This document shows positions 1-9,364 of a DNA stretch of 64,000 bases, piece after piece. A model generated the notes under the pieces. It searched no databases. It saw nothing but the letters and a program-made list of their open reading frames with translations, and was not told where the DNA came from. Numbering within the stretch: the stretch's first letter is position 1; the number at the start of each line of letters is the position of its first letter. Source of the stretch: Sphingomonas phyllosphaerae (GTDB lineage: Bacteria > Pseudomonadota > Alphaproteobacteria > Sphingomonadales > Sphingomonadaceae); contig JAQIJC010000001.1 of the NCBI GenBank assembly GCA_036946405.1, forward strand, positions 2,989,501 to 3,053,500. The letters are read 5' to 3'. Both the position numbers and the translations under genes were made by a program.

Positions 1-1
1 G

Positions 2-499
2 GTGACCAAGATCGATCAGGCGGTCGCGTCGGCCCGCGCGCCGGTGATCCTCGTCGGACATAGCCTGGGCTGCGTCGCGATCGCCTGGTGGGCCTCGATG
101 AGCCCGCAGCCTTATGGCTGGCCCGTCGCCGGCGCACTGCTGATCGCCCCGGCCGACGTCGATCGTGCTGGCGTCGCGAGTGAATTGGCGCCGTTCGCTC
201 CCGCGCCGAAGCTCGCGCTGCCGTTCCCGTCGATCCTGGTCGCCTCGACCGACGACCCATGGGTTTCGATCGAGCGCGCACACAGCATGGCGGTCGATTG
301 GGGCAGCCATTTCATCGATTATGGCGCCTATGGTCATATCAACGCCGCCAGCGGTCTGGGACATTGGCCGGAGGGGCTGGAACTGCTCGACCGGGTGATT
401 GCGGCGGCGGGTGGCCCTCATGGCGAGGTTCGCTCGCCGGGCGATGCACGCGCGATCCTTTCGCGGCGTACGGACGACGATCGCCGCCTCCACGCCTGA
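2..499 (+). CDS. RBBP9/YdeN-type serine hydrolase (5' end outside window)
   Basis: Small alpha/beta-hydrolase of the RBBP9/YdeN family, usually about 180-190 residues. The 165 visible codons begin at a GTG at the window edge, so roughly the first strand and helix are probably missing. The nucleophile elbow GHSLG is at residues 19-23 (Ser21). A likely acid is in STDDPW near residue 83 and the catalytic His in YGHIN near residue 111, in the spacing expected for the family. No signal peptide is visible, so it is probably cytoplasmic. It converges on pgk, with a palindromic terminator-like repeat between them. The substrate cannot be inferred. Confidence 0.8.
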   Translation: MTKIDQAVASARAPVILVGHSLGCVAIAWWASMSPQPYGWPVAGALLIAPADVDRAGVASELAPFAPAPKLALPFPSILVASTDDPWVSIERAHSMAVDWGSHFIDYGAYGHINAASGLGHWPEGLELLDRVIAAAGGPHGEVRSPGDARAILSRRTDDDRRLHA

Positions 500-529
500 G
501 CTACGTCTTGCCGAAACGATGTGTCGAAT

Positions 530-561
530 GCCGTCGCCCCGAACCTGATCCGGGGCGACGG
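530..561. terminator. Palindromic hairpin between convergent genes
   Basis: Perfect inverted repeat CCGTCGCCCC / GGGGCGACGG (531-540 with 552-561) around a short loop, between the hydrolase stop and the pgk stop. It resembles the CCCCGGACCTGATCCGGGG repeat scattered in sphingomonad intergenic regions. No T tract follows on either strand, so a bidirectional terminator role is inferred from position only. Confidence 0.5.
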
Positions 562-570
562 TAAACGGCT

Positions 571-1761
571 TTACCGCGCGAGCGCCGCTACGCCCGGCAG
601 CTCACGGCCTTCCATCCATTCGAGGAACGCGCCACCCGCCGTCGAGACGAAGGTGAAGGAATCGCCTACACCCGCCTGATTAAGCGCGGCGACCGTGTCG
701 CCGCCGCCCGCAACCGACACCAGCCCGCCTTCCTTGGTCAGCGCTGCCGCGGTGCGGGCCAGCGCCACCGTCGCCGTATCGAACGGCGGCGTCTCGAAGG
801 CGCCGAGCGGGCCGTTCCACACGAGCGTCCGGCAGTTCTTGAGCACGTCGCCCAGCGACTCGGTCGCCGCCGGACCGATGTCAAGGATCATCTCGTCTGC
901 GGCAACTTCGTGAACATTGACGGTGCGCGTCGGTGGGTTTGCTTTGAATTCCTTCGCGACGACAACGTCATACGGCAAATGGATCGTGCAGCCCGCTGCC
1001 TCGGCGGCGTCGAAGATTTCGTCGGCGGTGCCGGTCAGCTCGTGCTCGCACAGGCTCTTGCCGACATCCACACCGCGCGCCGCGAGGAAGGTGTTGGCCA
1101 TGCCACCGCCGATGATGAGGTGATCGACGCGCGTGACCAGATGCTTGAGCACCGCCAGCTTGGTCGACACCTTCGCGCCGCCAACCACCGCGGCGACCGG
1201 ATGCTCGGGCTTGCCGAGCGCCTTTTCGAGCGCATCCAGCTCCGCTTCCATCGCACGGCCTGCAAAGGCGGGCAGCTTGTGCGCCAGCCCCTCGGTCGAG
1301 GCATGCGCGCGATGCGCCGCGGAGAAGGCGTCGTTGACGTACAGGTCGCCAAGCGCCGCAAACCGCTCGATCACCGCCGAATCGTTCTTCTCTTCTCCAC
1401 CGAAGAAACGCGTATTCTCCAGCACGCCGATGTCACCCGGCTGGAGCGCCGCGATCGCATCGGCTGCGCCTTCCCAGTCAATGTATCGCACAGGACGGCC
1501 GAGCACCGCCTCATAGGGCTTTACGATCTGCGCCAGCGACAGCTCGGGCGAGGGCACGCCCTTGGGCCGTCCGAAATGCGCCAGCACCAGCACGATCGCA
1601 CCCTTGTCGGCCAGCTCCGCGACCGTCGCCACCGTGGCGCGCAGCCGGGTGTCGTCGCTGACCTGCCCGTCGTGAAGCGGGACGTTCAGATCCTCGCGCA
1701 CCAGCACGCGCTTGCCGGTGACATCGCCGATATCGTCGAGCGTCCGGAACGACTTGGTCAT
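571..1761 (-). CDS. pgk: Phosphoglycerate kinase
   Basis: Converts 1,3-bisphosphoglycerate and ADP to 3-phosphoglycerate and ATP in glycolysis. It is 396 residues, the normal bacterial length. Visible motifs: the N-terminal substrate loop [12 protein letters not shown], the nucleotide-side [18 protein letters not shown], and the C-terminal GGGDTVAAL glycine-rich loop. The start at [10 protein letters not shown] was chosen because its ATG overlaps the TGA of the MOSC gene by four bases (ATGA), implying translational coupling. The open frame extends 47 codons upstream, but that part lies inside the MOSC gene and has no family similarity. It is the last gene of the gap-MOSC-pgk operon. Confidence 0.97.
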   Translation of the reverse strand: MTKSFRTLDDIGDVTGKRVLVREDLNVPLHDGQVSDDTRLRATVATVAELADKGAIVLVLAHFGRPKGVPSPELSLAQIVKPYEAVLGRPVRYIDWEGAADAIAALQPGDIGVLENTRFFGGEEKNDSAVIERFAALGDLYVNDAFSAAHRAHASTEGLAHKLPAFAGRAMEAELDALEKALGKPEHPVAAVVGGAKVSTKLAVLKHLVTRVDHLIIGGGMANTFLAARGVDVGKSLCEHELTGTADEIFDAAEAAGCTIHLPYDVVVAKEFKANPPTRTVNVHEVAADEMILDIGPAATESLGDVLKNCRTLVWNGPLGAFETPPFDTATVALARTAAALTKEGGLVSVAGGGDTVAALNQAGVGDSFTFVSTAGGAFLEWMEGRELPGVAALAR

Positions 1762-2216
1762 GCTTCCTCCATCCTGATCTCGTCGCCGACCGCGATCCGG
1801 CCGCCGCTTATCACCATCGCGCACGCGCCGCCGCGCCAGTCGGGCGTCATCGCGGCGCGAAGTCCCTCGGCCAGCGCTTCCATCCGCTCGCACGGATCGC
1901 ATTCGCGCGTGATCTCGAGCACGACCTCCGCACCGATCCGCACGCGCACCCCGGCGGTCTGCGGCAGGTCGAAGCCGTCGACCAGCAGGTTGGCACGCCG
2001 CTCTTCCCAGCCGATCGTATGCCCGACCTCGGCCATCGCCGCCGCCCAGTCGCCGCGCTCGATCAGCGTCACCTGCCGCTTGTACGGCTTGCCGCGCATC
2101 GCGCCGCGGAAGTCACCATGGAGGCCGCCTTCCACGGTGACCTCGACATGATCGACCACCTCCATCGGCGCGCGCGAACGGGCGTGGCGCGCAATCCCGA
2201 GCAACACCCCCGTCAT
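1758..2216 (-). CDS. MOSC domain-containing protein
   Basis: A 152-residue stand-alone MOSC-domain protein. MOSC domains are sulfur-carrier modules related to the molybdenum-cofactor sulfurase C-terminus. Visible are the glycine-rich [13 protein letters not shown] segment, a [12 protein letters not shown] stretch, and ECDPCERM containing the conserved cysteine. The start [12 protein letters not shown] was chosen because upstream codons would run into the gap stop region. It sits between gap (17 bp upstream) and pgk (4-bp overlap), so it is probably co-transcribed with glycolytic genes. The physiological substrate is unknown. Confidence 0.85.
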   Translation of the reverse strand: MTGVLLGIARHARSRAPMEVVDHVEVTVEGGLHGDFRGAMRGKPYKRQVTLIERGDWAAAMAEVGHTIGWEERRANLLVDGFDLPQTAGVRVRIGAEVVLEITRECDPCERMEALAEGLRAAMTPDWRGGACAMVISGGRIAVGDEIRMEEA

Positions 2217-2232
2217 CGCGCGCCTCCCGCCG

Positions 2233-3234
2233 TCAGCCGAGCTTCGCCATCGCCGAGGCGGTGTCGACCATGCGGTTCGAGAAGCCCCACTCATTGTCGT
2301 ACCAGCTGACGACGCGCACCAGCTTGCCGTCGAGCACTGCAGTTTCGAGGCTATCGACGGTCGACGAATACGGCGTGTGGACGATGTCGATCGACACCAA
2401 CGGCTCGTCGGAAAAGTGCAGTACGCCCTTCATCGGGCCGTCCGCCGCCGCCTTGAGCAGCGCGTTGACCTCATCCTTGGTCGTCTCGCGCCCCGGCATG
2501 AACGTCAGGTCGACCAGGCTGCCGTCCGGCACCGGTACGCGCACCGCCGAACCGTCCAGCTTGCCCTTCAGCTCGGGCAGCACCTCGCCGACCGCACGCG
2601 CGGCGCCGGTGGTGGTCGGGATCATGCTCATCGCCGCGGCGCGCGCACGACGCAGGTCCGGGTGGATCTGGTCCAAGATCTTCTGATCGTTGGTATAAGC
2701 ATGGATCGTGGTCATCAGGCCGCGTTCGATGCCGAGGGCATCGTTCAGCACCTTGGCGACCGGCGCGAGGCAGTTGGTGGTGCAGGACGCGTTCGAAACA
2801 ATGGTATGTCCCGCCTCCAGCTTGTCGTGGTTCACGCCGTAGACGACGGTGATGTCGACGCCCTTGGCCGGCGCGGAGATCAGCACCTTCTTCGCACCCG
2901 CGTCGATATGCTTCTGCGCGCTGGCGCGATCGGTGAAGAAGCCCGTGCATTCCAGCACGATGTCGACGCCCAGTTCCTTGTGCGGCAGATTGGCGGGATC
3001 ACGCTCCGCGGTGACGCGGATGCGCTTGCCGTCGATCACCATGTCCTGCCCGTCGGCCTCGACGGTGCCGGCGTACTTGCCGTGGACGCTGTCGCGGCTG
3101 AACAGCCATGCGTTGGACTTGGTGTCGGCCAGGTCGTTGATCGCCACCAGCTCCAGCTCGCTGCCGCGCTCCAGCAACGCGCGCGCCACAAGCCGGCCGA
3201 TGCGCCCGAAGCCGTTGATCGCAACCTTCGTCAT
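2233..3234 (-). CDS. gap: Type I glyceraldehyde-3-phosphate dehydrogenase
   Basis: NAD-dependent oxidation and phosphorylation of glyceraldehyde 3-phosphate. It is 333 residues. The N-terminal Rossmann motif [10 protein letters not shown] is followed by the catalytic block NASCTTNC with nucleophile Cys151. The C-terminal [11 protein letters not shown] signature is intact. The start [10 protein letters not shown] gives the standard family N-terminus. It is the first gene of a minus-strand operon with the MOSC gene and pgk, so gap and pgk are co-expressed; the class I aldolase is separate, at about 27 kb. Confidence 0.97.
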   Translation of the reverse strand: MTKVAINGFGRIGRLVARALLERGSELELVAINDLADTKSNAWLFSRDSVHGKYAGTVEADGQDMVIDGKRIRVTAERDPANLPHKELGVDIVLECTGFFTDRASAQKHIDAGAKKVLISAPAKGVDITVVYGVNHDKLEAGHTIVSNASCTTNCLAPVAKVLNDALGIERGLMTTIHAYTNDQKILDQIHPDLRRARAAAMSMIPTTTGAARAVGEVLPELKGKLDGSAVRVPVPDGSLVDLTFMPGRETTKDEVNALLKAAADGPMKGVLHFSDEPLVSIDIVHTPYSSTVDSLETAVLDGKLVRVVSWYDNEWGFSNRMVDTASAMAKLG

Positions 3235-3374
3235 CGTCAGTCCTCCGCCAATTCCGTCCAGATGCGGCGGCTTTTGCGCAGGTGGATGCGCACCCGTCAA
3301 CCGCCCCGCTGCAGCGACCGTCCGCCGCGCAAGCTACTTGTCGGGCCGCGCGCGCGATCCTATCGCGTTGACCC

Positions 3375-3563
3375 ATGGATAACCCCGCGATCGCCCGGCT
3401 GGACGCCGCCATCACCCGCGTCGAAAACGCGATTGCTGCGCGGCGCGCCGCCGACGCGTTGCTGGAACGGCGACACGCCACGCTGAAGGCGACAATGGCG
3501 CAGGCCGTGGCGGCGCTCGACACGATCATCGCCAATGTGGCCGAGCCGGAGGCGCAGGGCTGA
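3375..3563 (+). CDS. Small coiled-coil protein upstream of zapA
   Basis: A 62-residue acidic, alanine-rich protein, predicted here as one long amphipathic helix (INxAxxRVENAIAARRAADALLE-type heptads). I do not recognise a named family, but short coiled-coil ORFs in front of zapA are common in alphaproteobacteria. Its TGA overlaps the zapA start by one base (TGATG), so the two are probably translated together. A role with ZapA at the division ring is a guess from position. Confidence 0.65.
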   Translation: MDNPAIARLDAAITRVENAIAARRAADALLERRHATLKATMAQAVAALDTIIANVAEPEAQG

Positions 3564-3868
3564 TGGCGATCGTTACGCTCCGGATCGGCGACACCAACTA
3601 CGACCTTGCGTGTCGCGACGGTGGCGAAGCGCGGTTGCAGGAAGCCGCCGCCCTGATCGACGAACGCTGGGACACGGCCCGCCGCGCCGCCGGCGCGGGC
3701 GGCGCCAATCGCCAGATGCTGCTCGCCGCGCTGATGGTCGCCGACGCGCTGATCGACGCGCGCAACGCGCCGCCACCCGAAACGCCGGAGGGCGTGGCGC
3801 TCGATCGATTGTCCGAGCGGCTCGAATCGATCGCCGCGGCCCTTGAGCAAACGCTGCCGAGCGCCTAG
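3563..3868 (+). CDS. zapA: Cell division protein ZapA
   Basis: 101-residue ZapA homologue, a small Z-ring protein that cross-links FtsZ protofilaments. The N-terminal beta-hairpin VTLRIGDTNYDLAC is typical, followed by RLQEAAALIDERW and a long C-terminal coiled-coil helix (SERLESIAAALEQ). It starts inside the stop of the preceding coiled-coil ORF. The next feature is the 6S RNA gene and then 5-formyl-THF cyclo-ligase, the conserved proteobacterial order, which supports the call. Confidence 0.88.
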   Translation: MAIVTLRIGDTNYDLACRDGGEARLQEAAALIDERWDTARRAAGAGGANRQMLLAALMVADALIDARNAPPPETPEGVALDRLSERLESIAAALEQTLPSA

Positions 3869-3875
3869 GTTGGTG

Positions 3876-4036
3876 ACGGCGGGTTCTGCCCGGTACGAGC
3901 CTAGAGAAATCCCTGAGGCTATTCATCATCCATGGGGGTTGTCCCTGCCCGGGCCCTGGCCCGACGCACATGATCCCCACCTGACGTACTGGGCGTCAGT
4001 GGATAATCCGGCAAACGACCACGGCGGTCCCGCCAC
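3876..4036 (+). ncRNA. ssrS: 6S RNA
   Basis: The 200-bp gap between zapA and the folate enzyme holds a 6S-like sequence. A closing stem GGCGGG (3878-3883) pairs with CCCGCC (4029-4034). The 5' arm has GAGAAATCCCTGAGGCTATTCAT and the 3' arm has CCTGACG-TACTGGG-CGTCAG plus GGATAATCC, all resembling conserved 6S segments. A GC-rich apical hairpin (TGCCCGGGCCCTGGCCCGA) lies between the arms. 6S RNA mimics an open promoter and binds sigma-70 RNA polymerase. Length about 160 nt; ends are approximate. Confidence 0.75.
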
Positions 4037-4066
4037 CCGCCCCCGTATCAGCCCGATCGTAAGCCG

Positions 4067-4609
4067 ATGAGCGACAAGACGATTCTGCGCGCCGCCGCCC
4101 GCGCCGCCCGCGCCGCCTTCGTCGCGGCGCCGCACCCACCGATCCGTGTCGATGCGCGGTTCGTGGCGCTGCTCGCGCCGGAGATGATCGTCGCCAGCTA
4201 TGTTCCGATCGGCGGCGAGGCCGATCCCGTGCAGCTGGAGCGGGCTGCGCTGGCAGCTGGATGCACGCTCGCCTTGCCGCATGTCATCGACCGCGCGACG
4301 CCGCTCTCGTTCCTGCGCTGGGCGCACGGCAGCCCCCTGCAAAACGGCCCGTTCGGACTGCGCCAGCCGGCGCACGACGGCGCGCCGGTCGCGCCGGACG
4401 TGGTGCTGACACCGCTGGTGGCGTTCGATCGTGCGCTCAACCGGCTCGGTCAGGGCGCGGGCCATTATGACCGTGCGTTCAGCGCCTTCCCCGACGCGCT
4501 CCGCATCGGCGTGGCGTGGAGCGTGCAGATGATCGACGGCCTGACCGCCGACCCGTGGGACGTGCCGTTGCACGCCGTCGCAACCGAATTGGAGTGGATC
4601 ACCGCATGA
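4067..4609 (+). CDS. 5-formyltetrahydrofolate cyclo-ligase
   Basis: ATP-dependent conversion of 5-formyl-THF to 5,10-methenyl-THF in one-carbon metabolism (YgfA/MTHFS family). 180 residues. The diagnostic glycine-rich ATP loop GQGAGHYDRAF is present near residue 126, with the VLTPLVAFD strand before it and the N-terminal RAAARAARA helix. It follows 6S RNA, as in many proteobacteria, and its stop overlaps the next gene (ATGA). Confidence 0.92.
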   Translation: MSDKTILRAAARAARAAFVAAPHPPIRVDARFVALLAPEMIVASYVPIGGEADPVQLERAALAAGCTLALPHVIDRATPLSFLRWAHGSPLQNGPFGLRQPAHDGAPVAPDVVLTPLVAFDRALNRLGQGAGHYDRAFSAFPDALRIGVAWSVQMIDGLTADPWDVPLHAVATELEWITA

Positions 4610-4812
4610 CACCTTCGTGGCGCAAGCCGACCGGGATGCTCATCATCCTGTTGCTGATCCTGGTGTGGTGCGTCGGCATCGCCTCGCTATCGGCGACGAT
4701 CGGCCGCTGGCACGGCGCGGTGCAGCTGCTCTTCTATGTCGTGACCGGCATCATCTGGATCGCGCCGCTCAAGCCGCTGCTCCGCTGGATGGAGACTGGA
4801 CGCTGGCGCTGA
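4606..4812 (+). CDS. DUF2842 small membrane protein
   Basis: 68-residue protein with two predicted membrane helices (about residues 9-29 and 38-56) and the WRKPTG start and IIWIAPLKPLLRWME end typical of DUF2842, an alphaproteobacterial family of unknown function. The ATG at 4606 overlaps the cyclo-ligase stop by four bases, indicating an operon. The open frame continues 30 codons upstream, but those lie inside the cyclo-ligase gene. Confidence 0.8.
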   Translation: MTPSWRKPTGMLIILLLILVWCVGIASLSATIGRWHGAVQLLFYVVTGIIWIAPLKPLLRWMETGRWR

Positions 4813-4831
4813 GGTCGAGGCCACTGATGAG

Positions 4832-4908
<77 letters not shown>

Positions 4909-5007
4909 ATTCCCTACGCTCGCCACGGATCGACAGGGCATCGCGCCCGCAAGATCGCATGTTTCGCGTCATCCTCACGACGACCACAAACCGACCCCGA
5001 GAGAGGG

Positions 5008-5084
<77 letters not shown>

Positions 5085-5130
5085 TTGTAGAAGCGTGAGG
5101 CGCGCCAACTAGGCGGCACGCCTTACCCTG

Positions 5131-6330
5131 TCAACGACTATCGGCGACTTTTTCGACTACCGCGACCTGCTCCTCCTGACCGCGCATCAGCGTGCCGTCC
5201 TCGAACAGGAAACCGGCGATGTCGGGGCGGCCGGCGGCGGACAGGATCGTCTGGACGATGATGAGGATCGGCACCGCCAGCAACGCGCCGACCGTGCCCC
5301 ATACCCAGCCCCAGAAGCTGATCGAAATGAGGATCATCACCGGATTGATCGTCAGGCGGTGGCCGACGATCAGCGGCGTCACGACGTTCGCCTCGATCAG
5401 ATGCGCGCCGTACATGATCGCGGGCGCCGACAAGGCGGTCCAGACGTCGGAGAAGGTCATCAGTCCGCCGATCGCGAGCAGCAGCGCCGCGACCACCGGA
5501 CCGAAATAGGGCACGTAGTTGAGCAGCGTCACGATGCCGCCCCACATCAGCGGAAACGGCATCCCGAGCAGATGGAGCGCTCCGGCGACCACCGCCCCCA
5601 GCGCGATGTTGATGATGGTGATCGTCCCGAGATACGACGACACCGCATCGACCATCTCCTGCAACACCCGCGCGGTCGTCATCGCACCACCGAAGCTGGC
5701 GCGCCCGGTGATCATCTTCTCGCGCATCCGCGTCCAGCCGGACAGGAAAAAGAAGGCAACGAGAATAGCATAGAAGGTCTGGACAATTACCGCGGGCGCG
5801 GATGTGGCCGCTAGCTCGACGATCGAACTTGGCGGCGACACCGCCGCGGTCGGCGACGGCTTGACCGGCGTGGTCGCGATCTGGCGCAGCGTGCGGTTGG
5901 CGTAGCGTTCGAGACTTGAATACAAATCGAGGATCGGCGCGAGGTTCGCCTGGATGCGGTGGATGCGGCTGGGCAACAGTCGGAAGAACTCGGTCGCAGG
6001 CACGACGATCGCGGCGAGCGCGACGTTGGCGATCACGAGGAACAGGATCACGCAGAACAGCGCCGCAATCGGCGACGGCAGCCGCCGCCGCTCAAGCCAT
6101 TCAAGCAAAGGGATCAATGCCAGCGACACGACCAGCGCGATCGCCGTCGGCATGAAGAACTCCGCCCCCGCCTGCAGCGCGAACGGCAGTCCGAGCACAA
6201 GCCCGATCCCGGCGGTGAGCGTCAGCCCGGCGAGCAACCGGTCACGCCGCATCGGCGGGTCGATCCCGGCCGCGGTCGGTGCCGGGATGAACGGATCGGC
6301 GGGCGCGGGCTGATCGGGCATATACTTCAC
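5131..6330 (-). CDS. AI-2E family transporter (PerM/TqsA type permease)
   Basis: 399-residue integral membrane protein of the AI-2E exporter/PerM superfamily. A proline-rich cytoplasmic N-terminus of about 30 residues precedes paired helices (GLTLTAGIGLVLGLPFALQ, FFMPTAIALVVSLALIPLL), an amphipathic middle region, and the family signature PFPLMWGGIVTLLNYVPYFGP near residue 255, then LTINPVMILISI and WGTVGALLAVPIL. Family members export diverse small molecules or ions; the substrate here is unknown. An alternative start is MPDQP, three codons in. It is monocistronic, downstream of the Crp-type gene. Confidence 0.85.
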   Translation of the reverse strand: MKYMPDQPAPADPFIPAPTAAGIDPPMRRDRLLAGLTLTAGIGLVLGLPFALQAGAEFFMPTAIALVVSLALIPLLEWLERRRLPSPIAALFCVILFLVIANVALAAIVVPATEFFRLLPSRIHRIQANLAPILDLYSSLERYANRTLRQIATTPVKPSPTAAVSPPSSIVELAATSAPAVIVQTFYAILVAFFFLSGWTRMREKMITGRASFGGAMTTARVLQEMVDAVSSYLGTITIINIALGAVVAGALHLLGMPFPLMWGGIVTLLNYVPYFGPVVAALLLAIGGLMTFSDVWTALSAPAIMYGAHLIEANVVTPLIVGHRLTINPVMILISISFWGWVWGTVGALLAVPILIIVQTILSAAGRPDIAGFLFEDGTLMRGQEEQVAVVEKVADSR

Positions 6331-6373
6331 CTATGGCTATTTACCGGCCGCGGCCAAGCGTCTTCACGCACGG

Positions 6374-7108
6374 TTAGCGATCCTGATCCCAGACACCGGC
6401 TTCGAGATAGAGGTAATCGGGATCGAACTCGCCGAGGCGTGCAAGCCGGTCATGATCGGTGATCCGGACCACGCCACGCGCGAATTCCGCCAGCCCCGCT
6501 TCGCGCAGGCGTCGCAACATTCGATTTACGTGTACGCTGGTCAGGCCGAGGGCTTCGCCTAGATCTTGTTGCGTCAGCGCAAATTCGAACGCGCCACCAT
6601 CCGCTGCGCCGACCGCTTCCAATCTATGGTATGTTTCGAGCAGGAAGTGCGCGAGTCGCCCGGCCGCATCGAGCCGCCCGATGCGGAAGATCCATTCACG
6701 GTGGAGCGCCGCATCCAGAAGCGTCGAGCGCCACAGCAGGCGGGTCAGATGGGGGTGGTCGACCAGGATCCGGTCGATGCGCGCATGGGGGATGAGCGCA
6801 ATCCGCGCCTCGGTCAGCGTGCCGACGTCGTGATCGAGCCGGCGCAGCGGATAGCCGTGCAAGTCGACGAAATCCCCGGCCAATTGCAACGCCACCAATT
6901 GCCGGAAACCGTCACGCGCATCCATGTAGCGGCACATCACGCCGTCAAGCAGCAGGGTAGAATAGGTCACCGGGTCGCCACGGCGGGTGACGATGCTGCG
7001 CGCGGGCAAGCTCTCGACCCGCTCGACGGCGCCTTCCAGCACGTCTTTTTCGGCCTGCGTCAATCCACTGCGGCCGCGCCCGCGTAGAAAATCCTTCGTC
7101 ACGCGCAT
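6374..7108 (-). CDS. Crp/Fnr family transcriptional regulator
   Basis: 244 residues. The N-terminal cupin-like cyclic-nucleotide-binding fold (about 30-150) is followed by a winged helix (about 165-230) with recognition region [23 protein letters not shown]. No cysteine cluster for an Fe-S centre is visible, and the canonical cAMP-contact set is not clear, so the ligand is unknown. This subgroup is abundant in sphingomonads. It is divergent from the fatty-acid operon, with about 190 bp between them, so it could control that operon. Confidence 0.88.
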   Translation of the reverse strand: MRVTKDFLRGRGRSGLTQAEKDVLEGAVERVESLPARSIVTRRGDPVTYSTLLLDGVMCRYMDARDGFRQLVALQLAGDFVDLHGYPLRRLDHDVGTLTEARIALIPHARIDRILVDHPHLTRLLWRSTLLDAALHREWIFRIGRLDAAGRLAHFLLETYHRLEAVGAADGGAFEFALTQQDLGEALGLTSVHVNRMLRRLREAGLAEFARGVVRITDHDRLARLGEFDPDYLYLEAGVWDQDR

Positions 7109-7327
7109 CGAAGAGCAGTCCCCCGTCCATCTTATTCAGGATGCAGGATTAGGCGGGGAAGCGGCACAGGGACAAGCCCGGCGGCCCCCGATGGGAAATT
7201 AGCGGGCAAAATCAGCCGGGACCGGCGCGACGGTCCGCACAACGCCGATTGCGCTTTCCTCCATCGACGCGATAGATGGAGCACAGTTAGAAAAAGCGGT
7301 ATGCCGAACCGAGGAGAGTCAGCCCCC

Positions 7328-9364
7328 ATGTCTTCGCACAATATCGAGCAATCGGGACCGATCCGTATCGAGCGGGACGGTGACATCCTCCAAATTACCA
7401 GCGACTCGCCGCCCGTGAACGCGCTTGGTGCGGCAGTGCGCGACGGACTGGAGGCCGCGGTGAAGGCGGGTGTCGCGGATTCGAGCATCGCCGCGATCGT
7501 GCTGCGTTGCGACGGTCGCACCTTCTTCGCCGGCGCCGACATCAGCGAGTTCGGCAAGCCGCTGCAGGGCATTCCGCTGCCGACATTGGTCGACATGATC
7601 GAGGCCAGCCCCAAGCCGGTGATCGCGGCGATCCACGGCACCGCGCTGGGCGGCGGGTGCGAGGTGGCGCTCGGCTGCCATTATCGCGTCGCCGTCCCCT
7701 CGGCGAAACTGGGCACCCCCGAGGTGAAGCTGGGGCTGCTGCCCGGCGCGGGCGGGACGCAGCGGCTGCCGCGGCTGGTCGGGGTCAAGGCCGCGTTGGA
7801 GATGATCGTGCTCGGCAATCCGGTGTCCGCGAAGGCGGCGGCGGAGATGGGGCTGGTCGACAAGGTGGTCGGCGAGGACACGCTGGCCGCCGACGCGATC
7901 GCCTTCGCGCGCGAGGTCGCGGGCACGCGGCCGATCCCGCGCGTCCGCGACTGCATCGTCGCGCCCGATCCGGCGGCGGTCGAGGCGTTCCGCAAGACGC
8001 ATGGCCGCAAGTTGCGCGGCTTCGATGCGCCGGAGGCGTGCATCACCTGCGTCGTGGCCGCAACCGAACAGCCGTTCGAGGACGGGCTGGCGGTGGAGCG
8101 CGAGCAGTTCATGGCATTGATGACCGGCACGCAATCGGCGGCGCAGCGACACCTGTTCTTCGCCGAGCGCAAGGCGGCGAAGATCGACGACATCGACCCC
8201 GCCATTGCGGTGCGCCCCATCAAGCGCGTCGGCGTGATCGGCGCGGGGACGATGGGCGGCGGGATCGCGATGAACTTCCTGTCGGCGGGCGTGCCGGTGA
8301 CGATCGTCGAGATGCAGCAGGACGCGCTTGATCGCGGCACCGGGGTGATGCGGCGCAATTACGAGGCGAGCGCCGCGAAGGGCCGGCTGCCCGCCGACGC
8401 GCCGGGCAAGGCGATGGCGCTGCTCTCCCCTACCCTGTCACTCGACGATCTCGGCGACTGCGACCTGATCATCGAGGCGGTCTATGAGGATATGGGCGTC
8501 AAGAAGGACATCTTCACGAAGCTCGACGCGATCGCCAAGCCCGGCGCGATCCTCGCGAGCAACACCAGCTATCTCAACATCGACGCGATCGCCGCGGTCA
8601 CGAAGCGCCCCGGCGACGTGCTGGGGATGCACTTCTTCTCGCCGGCCAACGTCATGAAATTGCTGGAGGTGGTGCGCGGCAAGCAGACCGCGCCCGACGT
8701 GCTGGCGACGGTGATGGCGCTCGCCAAGACAATCCGCAAGGTCGCGGTGGTTGCGGGCGTGTGCGACGGGTTCATCGGCAACCGGATGCTGATGCCGCGG
8801 CAGGTTGAGGCCAACAAGCTGTTGATGGAAGGCGCGACGCCCGAGCAGATCGACCGCGTGCACGTCGCGTTCGGGATGCCGATGGGGCCGTTCCAGATGG
8901 CCGATCTCGCCGGGGTCGATATCGGCTGGCACCGCGATCCGACGCGGATCGAGAACATTCGTGACGCGCTCGCCGCCGAGGGGCGCTGGGGGCAGAAGAA
9001 GGGCGCGGGCTTCTACGATTACGACGAGAAGCGAAACCCGACCCCGTCGCCGCGCGTGGCCGAGATCATCGACGAATTCCGCGCCAAGGAGGGCGCAACC
9101 CCGCGCGACATCAGCGACGAGGAGATCGTCGCGCGCACGCTCTACACGATGGTCAACGAAGGCGCGCTGATCCTTGAGGAAGGCATGGCGCAGCGCGCAT
9201 CGGATATCGATGTCGTGTGGGTCTATGGTTATGGCTGGCCGGTCTATCGCGGCGGGCCGATGTTCTGGGCGCAGAGCGAGGGCGCCGACAAGGTAGTCGC
9301 CGGGCTGGAACGCTACGGCTTCCCGGTCGCCAAGGGCCTGAAGTCCGGGGAGGCGTTCAAGTGA
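7328..9364 (+). CDS. Bifunctional enoyl-CoA hydratase / 3-hydroxyacyl-CoA dehydrogenase (FadJ-like)
   Basis: 678 residues catalysing two beta-oxidation steps. Residues about 20-190 are the crotonase domain ([15 protein letters not shown] near 107, [15 protein letters not shown] with the second acidic residue). The NAD-binding domain begins near 301 with [16 protein letters not shown], and two C-terminal 3HCDH modules follow ([22 protein letters not shown]). The start at 7328 was chosen because GAGGAGAG lies nine bases before it; an ATG at 7301 lacks a Shine-Dalgarno. Its stop overlaps the next gene (GTGA), starting a four-gene catabolic operon. Confidence 0.93.
   Translation: MSSHNIEQSGPIRIERDGDILQITSDSPPVNALGAAVRDGLEAAVKAGVADSSIAAIVLRCDGRTFFAGADISEFGKPLQGIPLPTLVDMIEASPKPVIAAIHGTALGGGCEVALGCHYRVAVPSAKLGTPEVKLGLLPGAGGTQRLPRLVGVKAALEMIVLGNPVSAKAAAEMGLVDKVVGEDTLAADAIAFAREVAGTRPIPRVRDCIVAPDPAAVEAFRKTHGRKLRGFDAPEACITCVVAATEQPFEDGLAVEREQFMALMTGTQSAAQRHLFFAERKAAKIDDIDPAIAVRPIKRVGVIGAGTMGGGIAMNFLSAGVPVTIVEMQQDALDRGTGVMRRNYEASAAKGRLPADAPGKAMALLSPTLSLDDLGDCDLIIEAVYEDMGVKKDIFTKLDAIAKPGAILASNTSYLNIDAIAAVTKRPGDVLGMHFFSPANVMKLLEVVRGKQTAPDVLATVMALAKTIRKVAVVAGVCDGFIGNRMLMPRQVEANKLLMEGATPEQIDRVHVAFGMPMGPFQMADLAGVDIGWHRDPTRIENIRDALAAEGRWGQKKGAGFYDYDEKRNPTPSPRVAEIIDEFRAKEGATPRDISDEEIVARTLYTMVNEGALILEEGMAQRASDIDVVWVYGYGWPVYRGGPMFWAQSEGADKVVAGLERYGFPVAKGLKSGEAFK

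Noticed and set aside
1762..1902. Upstream extension of pgk (47 extra codons)
   Set aside because: Lies inside the MOSC gene; no similarity; the ATGA overlap gives a natural start at 1761.
910..2151. Long plus-strand open frame opposite pgk and the MOSC gene
   Set aside because: Antisense shadow of high-GC coding DNA; residues are Arg/His/Asp-rich with no domain, while the minus strand encodes clear enzymes.
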